Origin: Laguncularia racemosa
Taxonomy: Eukaryota > Streptophyta > Magnoliopsida > Myrtales > Combretaceae
Reading direction: 5' to 3'
NCBI GenBank assembly: GCA_037954665.1
Contig: JBBMOL010000018.1
Coordinates: 3,720,001-3,784,000, forward strand
Length of the DNA stretch: 64,000 bases
Below the pieces are notes generated by a model. That model was not told the DNA's origin. It did no database searches and saw nothing but the letters and a program-made list of their open reading frames with translations. Positions 23,442 through 33,400 of this stretch are shown piece after piece (position 1 is the first letter of the stretch; each line of letters starts with the position of its first letter). The translations under genes were made by a program, and so were the position numbers.

Positions 23442-26400
23442 TTAATAAAATCATAGTAGTAATAAGTGAAATATACTACCATCTTTGTGCGCTCAAAAAA
23501 CTATATGACATTCCTTTAACTCCCAAAAGAGGCACCTGTTAGGAAGACTCCACAGTACACACAATAGTTAAGGGGGGTGTAGGTTAAAATTCATACAGCT
23601 TCCCAGTTTTAGGATGTTTAGGCAGTTGAAATCACTTCTCTATAGTCTAGTCTAAGTGCAAAACTAATATGTTATGATGTCAAGATACAATTTTCCCTTC
23701 TTTTTCCTTCAAGACCATATGAGCCTTCATCTGTCTTTTAATTTCACATTGTTACATGATCTGATTGTTGAAAAGCCCAAAATGGAAGCAAAATCTTAAC
23801 GAATTTATTAAAAAAAAAAAAACCATTATAGAGATTTTCAAGTCTCATTTTGCTCAGGATCCTCATATTTGATTTTGGTGCAGTGCTATATACCTTGTTG
23901 AGCTTTGCTTGTAACTTTTTGTTGGTCAATAAAAGATAATTTTCATTAATTCAAGTAATGTTTACATCATGCAAAAATAGAAACTTAGAGACATTGTCTT
24001 ATGAAATAGCATTTAGGTAGCGTTTGGTTGACAAAATAGGATAATATAAAGAGAACCGAATAGCACATTACAAGGAGAATTGTATAGTACAATTTTTTTG
24101 TATAGTATTTGGTGTTCATAGTATTGAATACGAATTTTGCAATATGTTTAATTTGTACTATGTAGAGAGAGAGAGAGAAAGATGGAATCTATTGATGATT
24201 TATAAATATGTTGTGGGGTTAAATTTTACAATTTTGGATATATATTTATTTTATACCATGAAATAAATTTTCATATTATTAAATATATGGTACAAATTTT
24301 CTAGTTTTGGTCCAATGCCATAAGGGTTTTTTTTGTCCAGTAACTTGGGCCAATGTACAATCTAAACAATGAACCAAAGAATTTATTTAGTACTATACCA
24401 TAAAGATATGGCAACCAAACTATACCTAGAGTAGGTTTTTCAAAACCCGACCCCTTGGACACAATCTCCCAAGGTTTGTGGCTACTCAATCAGCCACCTT
24501 ATTTGCAAATCTTTCAACCAAACTAAACTCCAAAACATCAAAACACAAAAGAGATGATTGGTTATCCTCAATAATTGGTCTGATGCTCTATAGTCTATGG
24601 ACAAGATCTTCGTTTTGACTTAAGAAAATTGAAAATAACGGACAAATCCATCTCAACAACTATCTTCTTCCATCCTCTTGATTTTGCCCAGTCCACCCCA
24701 GATATTGCTGCCCAGGCCTTTGATAGATTTGGAAAAGAGGCTCCCACAGTTTCTGCAACACTGCCCCAGTAAAGTTCTGAATTTTCTCAACCCATAACAC
24801 CATTGCCTATCCTTTCATGAAAATGTCAAAAGTGCCATCATTGTTTCTTTTGAGAAAGTCTCTTCTGGTGGAATCCAGTCTGGTCATGGAGCAGAAGTTG
24901 CAGGGCAGCAATGGACATGCCAAGGGAGATGTTCTATTATAGTTGAGATTTCAACATATGCTTTGGAACATCTTATCAACCTTTGCGATTGAATTGGAAG
25001 TGTTCTGATCAAACAATAGGTGAGTATCTTGGCAAGAACATTTGTCTTCTCAGAATTGGGTAACAATACCAATTGCATGCATTTAGCTAACCAAAGATCC
25101 AACCTCCTAATGGCTCTGTTAATTTCCAATCCCAAGCAACCAATCTAGACATTCCTTGCTCACAAGAAAGAAAATAAGACATGCTCAATTGATTCAACTT
25201 CTCCATTGAAAGACCAACTGGCACTTGAGACGGCATGCCTTTGAGCCAGAATACATCCAATAGGAATCTTCTTGCTTACGGCTCTCCATATGAAATGCTT
25301 CACTCTTGGATGGCTCACTGTCCACATCATATTCCACAGCTCCAGACCAACCGATGTGATGTGGATTCACTTCAGTTCTTCTCGGCTTCTCCTCTGTTTG
25401 AGCTTTTAATGATGTTGTGATTTAATTTAACCAAGCATATCCCACTCCTCCCCAATCTTCTTTCCCTCTTGTATTAAGTCGGCCTGGCTTGGATCTCCTC
25501 TTTTGGTATAGTTCAAGGAGGACAGTCAACTCTGAAGAAATTTGTATGTATCAGTCAATCAAACACTTTCAAGTTCATGTTTACTGAAGAGTTACCCGGA
25601 TGAGGTGTATTACCATCTGTCCTACTACATATTGATCAAAGCACTATTCCCAAATTGCCAATGAAGGCCATCGCACAGTGTTTCTCCCCTTCCCATATAC
25701 TGTTCCAACCCTTAATCTCCCCTAGTCCCCTACTCACATCCATAAAGGAGCAGTTAGGAAAGCAGACGCCCTTGAGAAATCTACAATGAAAAGCTCCTTG
25801 GTTGTTCTGCTCCTCCATTCTAACTTTGCAATAATAATAGAATTGGGCATTTGAAGCATGGCATGGAGCAAGTTGAAATAGCCATGGGAGCAGATATGAT
25901 AAGTGTCTGTCTTCCTGCATCAGAAAGGAAATTACTCTTTTGAACATTTGAGCTTTGATGCAATTCTCTCCTTCACATAACCAAGTGCATTAGTGTAAAT
26001 GGAAATACTGGTTTACTACAGATGCTCCACTATTTTTTCTAATAAGGGCAGATGGGTATTCTGCAAAAAGTTAGCGGCTGCTATTTTTTGTCTTTTGTAA
26101 ACTTGTATGAATTTTTCTTTTCCTTTTTAATTTTTTTCTGCCCTGTTGCTGCAATGTGGGACTTTAGCGTTTCTGAACATTCCCATTTTTAGATGCGAAA
26201 GAAAAGATCAACGTTTTGTATATTTCTACGGAATTAAACATGGCCTACACTTCAAAAGTACCAGTGTTTGATTTTATCCCATAAAAAATTCTAGGAACTT
26301 TTTTATTTGTAACATATGGATTTCAGCATTAATTCTTGCTCATTTGTGTTTGCAGGAATGTGACTTGACCTCTGATGGGCAACTTGATCGTGACGAGTTC

Positions 26401-26625
26401 ACGATGTTCATTCAAAAGTTGACTAGCGACACAATTTTAGTGGTGAGTCAAGGACTGATTATAACATTGGCTGTAGCACCTACTGTTGCAATGGCAACGA
26501 AGAGGGCCACAGAAGGTGTTCCAGGAGTAGGCAAGGTTGTGCAGAAGCTACCAAATTCTATTTATGCGTCTCTTGTGACTCTTGCTGTAGTGTTGTTCCA
26601 AAAGTCTCTGCAGGAGGATTGCTAG
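19893..26625 (+). CDS. EF-hand calcium-binding protein with hydrophobic C-terminal half (4 exons, 165 aa)
   Basis: Exons 19893-19920, 22609-22735, 22820-22892 and 26356-26625 join in frame (28+127+73+270 nt = 165 codons plus TAG). Every junction has GT donors (gtatat, gtgggat, gtattt) and AG acceptors (tttttcag, gttccag, gtttgcag). The protein starts MGQIFDKLRGKEWKQKQ-like (MGQIFDKLRG, then KEWKQRQIKK). Residues about 20-50 form a degenerate first EF-like helix pair. A canonical 12-residue loop, DLTSDGQLDRDE, lies at residues 79-90, with Asp at 1 and 5, Gly at 6, Leu at 8, Asp at 9 and Glu at 12. Two hydrophobic stretches follow (about 103-123 and 143-157), suggesting membrane attachment. It resembles short plant proteins annotated only as 'calcium-binding EF-hand family'. 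One good loop should bind one Ca2+. The Gly2 could be myristoylated, but position 6 is Asp, so this is weak. Introns 1 and 3 are 2.7 and 3.5 kb and carry repeats. The 3' UTR follows 26625. Confidence 0.9.
21826..21993. repeat. Fold-back (MITE-like) repeat in intron 1 of the EF-hand gene
   Basis: The left arm 21826-21881 (AGTTTGAAGTTGCTAAATAT...) is an imperfect reverse complement of 21940-21993 (...TTTAGTAGCTTTAAAC), with a 58-bp loop. A third, partial arm-like copy is at 22036-22072. A related single arm is at 28486-28545. This pattern suits a small non-autonomous element or its fragments. Confidence 0.6.
23401..23442. repeat. (AAT)n microsatellite in intron 3
   Basis: About 13 consecutive AAT units, interrupted once near the start. 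A second long (ATT)n tract is at 55091-55140, inside the solo LTR. Confidence 0.95.
24014..24428. mobile_element. MITE-like element, hAT-type ends, in intron 3
   Basis: The ends are inverted repeats: TAGGTAGCGTTTGGTTG at 24014-24030, and the reverse complement of CAACCAAACTATACCT at 24412-24427 (AGGTATAGTTTGGTTG). The 'GCGTTTGGTTG' terminus is common in plant hAT-type MITEs. The interior is AT-rich with a GA microsatellite near 24166 and no ORF. I could not see a clean 8-bp target duplication. Confidence 0.5.
24480..25960 (-). pseudogene. LINE-type reverse transcriptase C-terminus (zf-RVT) remnant in intron 3
   Basis: The minus strand reads WNMMWTVSHPRVKHFIWRAV, then SKKIPIGCILAQRHAV, then VESIEHVLFSF (about 25150-25345). 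This is the zinc-binding zf-RVT pattern (KVKHFLWR...L--R--------C--C---ESIEH-LF-C) found downstream of LINE reverse transcriptases. Two of the expected cysteines are lost. Upstream, about 25640-25950 carries weaker traces (LSYLLPWLFQLAPCHAS) like the thumb region before zf-RVT. Many stops and frameshifts make it a dead fragment. It is antisense to the EF-hand gene and is removed with its intron. Confidence 0.6.
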
Positions 26626-28900
26626 CTTAAAATGAAGACAGTGTCTGCGCTGGAGCCTTTGTTCATCATAGACTGTCGTCAGTTACTTTCTTTTGTCAAA
26701 GACAGCAGTTACACCCCACTATTCTATGTAAAATTCTACAGAGAGAATATTCAGTGCTTCCTTATGGTATCGTATGGAAATAATGTTTGCCTGGGAAAAA
26801 CCTCTACTGTTCGGTGAGAGTGAAGTTTTGGAAACATGGCTGTGAATCGAGTGAATGGAAAGGATATTAAAAAGATATACTAATACAAGGACTGGCTTGG
26901 TATTATATTGGAAAAGATATTTTGCTGTTTTAATATTTTGTTAAGGGGTATTAGTATGGTAATTTGAAAATTTAGGATCTTTTTATAATTCCCATAGCTT
27001 CAGGAGAATTAATTTAGAACATTTTATAGCCCTGCTGGACAATTGTTTAGGTTTCGGATCAAAACTTTATATTAACAACTGAAACTAGGGAGTGGCCATG
27101 GAATAGGGCAGAGAAGTGATTGATTTGAGTTTCAGTCAAGCCAACTGGGAATTGGACCGATTAAATTGTGTGTTAGTTTGGTTTTGGTTCTATAAATCGG
27201 CTTGATTTCTCCATTTTTGGCCTATGTTTCTTTTAATCCCATTCCATTAGAATAAATATTATTAAAAAAAGTGATTTTTTATTCCTTCTATAAATGGAAT
27301 AAAATGTTTAAATATTATAACCATAATATTCTCATAATTTATTACATGAAGTAAACACTAAAATAGAAATTCATAATTTATTTTTTATAATAATCAATCT
27401 TATGGTATAATATTTTTATTTTCTAGTTATTCCAAATTAGAAAATAAATGAACTGTGATCCGAGAAAGCTTCTAGAAGCTAGATTATAATCTTGGAAAAT
27501 TGATCTCCTCAACTGTACATGACACTTCCATGCATTGCACAAGTATTATTATTATTTTTTCTTTTATCTTTTTCTTCTTAAACAAAATCTACTCATATGC
27601 ACACATAAGTGTCAATCAATATATGTTTCATCGATAAGCTTGAATATGAATCTTCCATATTGTCTTACAAACCCAAGTAGCTACATATAACATGTGGCAT
27701 GCAATCGCATTTGAATGGCATATGATGCTGGCCAATGAAAACACATGCAAACCTCATGCACACCAACTAAAGTCAATGTGCCAATGGAAGTTTATAAACT
27801 TCCACATACAAATGAGAGTATAGGGCATACATCAAATTATAGGAAAAAATAATATAGCATTTCTTTTTGAAAAAATAATTCTAAAAATATGCTAATTAAA
27901 AACTTAATTAAAAAAATATGGTACTTAAAATTGACACTCCATCTACTAATTTTGAATTGACCTAAATCAATATTAAAGTATCAATTTTACTGTAAATATT
28001 ATCATGTCTATATAAAGGCATGAGAAAATTGGTAGTTCAACTATGGATTTTAATGTTCACTTTAAAATCGGTATTTCAACTATCGATTTTAGGCTAACTT
28101 AAAATCAACAGCTTACAATTGCTAGTTGAAATACCGATTTTAAGTGGTATTTTTTTTTTAAATTAGTTTTCTAATTGACACCATTTTAGGATTATTTTTA
28201 AAAAGTATAATTTTTTTCCTTTTCCCTCAAATTAAGCAACATTTGCACACCTTTTCCCCTCTCCATCCTCCCTATCATGCCAATTCCCCCTAATCTTACT
28301 TGCTACAATGTCCTTTAAGTATAATTTAGTGTTGTCGTGATAAAATAATGTATAAAGCCTAAAATAAATTTGACATGTGTTTTATTAACACTCTAATTAC
28401 ATTACTATTCAATGAATATATTAATATAAAATGTTACAATAAGGAAAAGAATTCACTACCTATTTAATTGAACTATTGCTAGTTAAAGTTTGAAGTTATT
28501 AAATATTATATTTAATTAAACTTTACTTTTCAAATTTATTATTCATTATCTTTATAAATATGATAGCTGCAAATACCCTCTTGGCTGATAAGTCAATAGT
28601 AAAAAACATCCATTCTTTAAAGTCTTGTTTTTCATTTTGTTGTTTTAGTTTGATTTCTTATAAAGCAAATGCAGCTACCAACTGAGTAGCATCCTAAATT
28701 TAAAAGTGGGTGTGCAAAATCTATACATATCTTCATCTCCCACCACTTCCCCTCATTTTGTTCAGTCTAGTTCTAGACCCCTTGACTTATAAGTGGGCTT
28801 TATTTTAAATCTTTGCATGGAGGTTGACTCTTTCAATAAATTTCTTTCCGGCAAAAAAATGAAAAGAAAAGAGAAACGAGACTTCACTAAGCCATAGTTT
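26626..28900. other. 3' UTR of EF-hand gene, then AT-rich intergenic DNA
   Basis: Sequence just after the stop codon is probably 3' UTR (to about 27000). The frame at 26632-26817 lies there and is not considered a gene. The rest has no recognisable coding content, apart from the hairpin at 28058-28146 and the arm-like copy at 28486-28545. Confidence 0.5.
28058..28146. repeat. Near-perfect 24-bp inverted repeat with 40-bp loop
   Basis: The left arm CACTTTAAAATCGGTATTTC + AACTA (28058-28082) and the right arm TAGTTGAAATACCGATTTTA + AGTG (28123-28146) pair over 24 bp with one unpaired T. Shorter related motifs (GGTAGTTCAACTA, ATTTCAACTATCGATTTT) are next to and inside it. No tRNA or rho-type terminator logic applies. 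It is probably a fold-back element or a decayed small transposon. Confidence 0.8.
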
Positions 28901-28936
28901 ATGCTTACACTCCACAATTTCCATTTTTTCGTACAG

Positions 28937-29095
28937 GTTGACCCCCGGTTCGGCGGTACTACGGTTCCTTTGAAGTTTGATCAAGAGAGGATTTATGTGT
29001 CTCTAAAAGGACTTCTAGAAGAGCTTCATGGTTTTTTTTTTTTTTTTTTTCAAACCCTTTTCTTAATGTGGATTTTTATAATAGTCTCAGTATAG
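28937..29095 (+). other. Orphan exon-like open frame, unidentified
   Basis: After a good 3' splice-site sequence (TTTTTTCGTACAG, ending 28936) the frame reads VDPRFGGTTVPLKFDQERI, then YVSLKGLLEELHG, then runs into a poly-T tract (Phe run) and a stop at 29093-29095. The first 35 codons look coding-like in composition. I do not recognise the product and see no neighbouring exons. It may be a fragment of a duplicated or dead gene. Confidence 0.25.
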
Positions 29096-29099
29096 GAGA

Positions 29100-30433
29100 A
29101 CTATTACTAATATTGTCGGTATCGGTTTTTGTCTTACTGCTGTCAATGGGACAAGAAGTCTCTTCTCAAACTTGATCATGTTTATGAGGGCTAAACTTCC
29201 ACTTACCTTATTGTGACTACTTTATAATATTGTGCTGTATTATCGATTATCTTATTGATTTATTGTACAAGATAGTCACCGACTTATTGCAATGCTTCAT
29301 CGTGTTGATATCTTATATACATCATTTAAAATCTAAACAAGAAGGGAATTGTTTTCCATCACATTGGCTATTTCGTTATAAGCTTTCCCTTGGCACGTGA
29401 CGGTATTTCTATTTGAAAAACTTTCAAGTTTTATAGCTTAACATCCTTTTAAAGTTAGAATCGTGCCAAAAACATCAATTAAACATTTCCCCTCAAACTC
29501 TAGGTTTTCCTCATTAAAATCTCCAATTTCATAATTAATTTTATTCTAACTATGGTAATATTGTTTTATACTGAATCCTAATATCTAAGTCCCAAAAATC
29601 AACACCACAGATTAAAGCCCAGTAACAATTTTTGGGATGTAAAATGGATAGAGAGAGAGACGTACAAATCCATAGAAATAGCACAAGGGAAAGAGTGGCC
29701 AAGTTTGGGGGCAGAAATTCTTAACGAGAACAGTGGGAAAAACCCTTGGTATAATGCTCAGACTAATTACTTGAATACCTGGTGTTTTATTCATATTTTT
29801 ATGTGCATTTAGCCCTAAGAAAATCTGAATTACCGTATGGTTCAGGCAGTAAATTCACTTCCTAACGGGTATCGGATCAAGTGGACTCCATATATTCCCG
29901 TGTGATGGAGCCGTGATAAACGAGTGATGTTAATGCACCTGGACCACGCTTGCTTATTGGAATATACTGTAATCTTATGGCACGGTAGATGGGGTGTCAT
30001 TCGTTATAAGCTTCCATTTTGGGACCATCAAGTCAACAGCAGAAAAAAGACGACGTCACAGCAAAGACATGACAAATTAGGAAATCCCATCAACTTTTTA
30101 CAGCAGCACTATCTACGGAATATACAGAGACAGAATACTAATGGAAGCACAATGCAAATATCTAACACAACATTCTCTCAAGGACCACTAATCCCAGAAA
30201 AATGTCAGCTGCAATACCTCACATACTGATGGTCCCTCTTTTCTCACTACACTAAAATGGTGGTGCAAGATGCTTTCACGTTTTCAAGGAGAAAATGATG
30301 GTCGTTTGCTAAAGTCAGCAGTTAGAATCCACTCAACTTTCCTTTTGGAATCTGAAAATCTTTCAGGTACAGAATGGATGAAGACGGACACTCCAATGAC
30401 AGAATAAGGTATTGAAATTGTGGGCCACCTTTA
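29100..30433. other. Intergenic; probable 3' UTR of the minus-strand gene at its right end
   Basis: No recognisable coding sequence. A 101-codon plus-strand frame at 29924-30229 has no family features and runs against the downstream end of the minus-strand gene, so I leave it unannotated. Confidence 0.4.
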
Positions 30434-33400
30434 TTATGTAGCATTCAGCTTTTCCAGCTTTGATTTGGCCAAGTCAAGTTGTTCTGCAAGCATTTTGTTA
30501 TTTGACTTTGAACTTAACAGAAAAGGTAGCTATAACTCCCCAAATTAGGATTTGCAGGAGCTAGAGAAATGGATCTCTTACTCTGCTCAGATGTTTTTGC
30601 CTTCTCAATTGTTGTTCTGAAGTATATATTCCCATTTTTCTGATAGACAGACTGCACGTTGGCAAAGCAAAATGAAGTTAGTTGCAAAAAGAAAATGACA
30701 AACAAGTAAATATATAACTGTTCAGTAAGATGAATGAAATATCAAAGTGTAGATTGCCTAGTAAAGCTCTTTATAATTAAATTTTATTAAAAGCTCTTTA
30801 TAATTAAATTTTATAAGGAAGGCTTCTTTTTTCCCTCCACCTGGCCGAAAGCACTCAATCTAGCTACATATGGCAGATTACAAAGAGCCAACTAGTAAAA
30901 AATGTAATGTTATTCTACCATTTGGCTATTTTCATATAGATAAGATCATATTAGCAAATAGGTTACAAACAGCCTTAAGTATAATTAACTAAGCTACTAA
31001 CAACTGAGAATCATGACAATAGGAAATACAACTGAACATATTTATGGTAGGGGAATATTTTATTCATGTAGCTTTGTGCATTTTTTGCATGAGATTACAT
31101 GAGGAATAAGTAAATCTAAATACATCTATAGCAAGTATTTATAAGAGATGCAAATCTTCTATTATATGCAAACTCAAAACAAAGAAGTAACAACTAAGCA
31201 GCCATCATCTATTATATTTAGATCGAAAGAAATCCAAGAAGAATTCAACCTCCTGTGATCTCTTCAAAGGATGTCATAAGCAGGAAAGTGCAAAGAACCA
31301 CAAGAACCCCAGATCTATCTTTTTGAGATTTGTTATAATATGTATATTAATGTATAATATCCTACATTAATGTGTATTATTAACTATCTATTATTAGAGG
31401 ATCTTATTTCCTAAAATAGACAGATCAATCCTGTATATATAGACATCAATTCCTATATGAAAAAGCAATGTAATAAGAATAGATTTTCTTTTAAATTACA
31501 TGGTATCAGAGCATAGGTATATGTAAGGAAAAAAAAAAAAAAATTCCGTCTTGTCCTGTGAACTAGGACGTGCTGCCCTTGAGAGTAAGCACTGTTGGGA
31601 TCTTCTTTTTTCGTCACCACCAGTCTAGGAGGAAAGACTAGCCTCCGACCGACCGAACCCCGAAACCAAAGCCCCAGACGAGGGTTTCGCTTTCCCCTTC
31701 CATCGACGGCGCGTGGGGGCACGTGTGACGACTCTTCGCCCACCGGAAGCTTCGACGCATTGTTGGTAAGTCAGTTTATGTCATCTCCTACCGTGCATCA
31801 TTGGGTAGCTTTGGAGCAAATTCTGTGTTACCTGAAAGGTGCCCCAGGACGTGGTTTAGTTTATGGTAGTCAAGGACACAATCATATTGAGTGTTTCTCA
31901 GATGCAGATTGGGCAGGATCCAAAATAGATAGAAGATCCACCACTGGGTATTGTGTATTTGTGGGTGGAAACCTGGTCTCTTAGAAAAGCAAGAAACAAC
32001 ATGTTGTATCTCGCTCAAGTGCAAAGTCGAAATATAGGGCTATGGCACACTCAGTATGTGAGATAATGTGGATTTATCAGCTCTTACTTGAAGTTGACTT
32101 GCCAATACCTGCACAATTGTGGTGTGATAATCAGGCAGCTATTCATATTGCATTTAATTTCGTGTTTCATGAACGAACAAAACACATTGAGATTGACTGT
32201 CATTTCATTCGAGAGAAGATACAACAAAACTTGGTCTCTACAAAGCACGTTAAGACCGGAGAACAGTTGGCAAATATCTTTACTAAAGCTTTAAATGGGG
32301 CTAGAGTCAATTATATTTGTAACAAGTTGGGCATGATAAACATCTATGCTCCAACTTGAGGGGGAGTGTTATAATATGTATATTAATATATAATATCCTA
32401 CATTAATGTGTATTATTAACTAGCTATTATTAGAGGATCTTATTTCCTAAAATAGATAGATCAATCCTGTATATATAGACATCAATTCCTATATGAAAAA
32501 GCAATGTAATAAGATTAGATTTTCTTTCAAATTACAATATTGTAATCTTTTTAGCTCGGAAAGGATGTACTTTTGTAGGGTTTTTGCAGTCATAGGGCTT
32601 AATTGTGCTCTTTAGTTTTAACACCTTAGCTTGGGGTGCCAATGTTAAACCTGGACCATTTTTCTTCTAGTTCACTCTTTTGTTTACGGAATAATTCATC
32701 CGTACACTCCACCATTACAATTTACTAAACTTATTAAAAAAAATAATTATTATCCCCTAACAAACAGATCCTAATAAATCTAATGACATAAGTTCAACCA
32801 GAATCCCTAACATCCCCCCTTAAGCTAAAGAATAGATTTGCATCATTCCTAGCTTGCTTATGTTCTACTAAAAAAACCGCTTGGATAATGACTTAGTGAG
32901 GACATCTATTTCTTGATCTCGGGTACGAAAATCGGTTAGATGAATTCCACCTTCTTTGTTTTCAGACTTGATAAAATTCCCACCAATTCTAGATACTTCA
33001 TTTGATCATGCTGAACAGAAATTTTCATGATTGATGGCTGAACTACACTATATCCATATGTAGCTTGTGATGAAAATTTTTGTTCAGTCCTTTCAGCAGT
33101 CTTTACAACCAAATTGCCTCATAAATTTCCCATGGAATTGCATGAAATTCAGCTCTGCACTTCCTCCAAAACTTAGTATGATATCTGAAGGTAGATGTGC
33201 AATCCAACAGAACACCTCACTAATCCATATCTACAAACCCCTCAATTCTCAAAACTTTAATTTTTGTGAATAGAATTCCTTTCCCGAGAGTCCTTTCCAA
33301 GTATTTGAGGAAGTGGTTCGCAGCTTCCAAATGATGTTTCATTGATGAGTGCATCACTTAACTTACAACGCTCACAGCAGATACCAGATCAGAATATGTC

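Noticed and set aside
25235..25420. Plus-strand frames within 24.9-25.9 kb
   Set aside because: They are the reverse strand of the LINE-type remnant.
26632..26817. 61-codon frame just after the EF-hand stop codon
   Set aside because: It lies in the 3' UTR of the gene, has no conserved features and begins 7 bases after the stop.
29924..30229. 101-codon plus-strand frame
   Set aside because: Composition and lack of motifs do not support coding, and it opposes the 3' region of the minus-strand gene.
32088..32294. Second plus-strand frame over the copia B RNase H
   Set aside because: Out-of-frame shadow of the RNase H frame 32042-32359.
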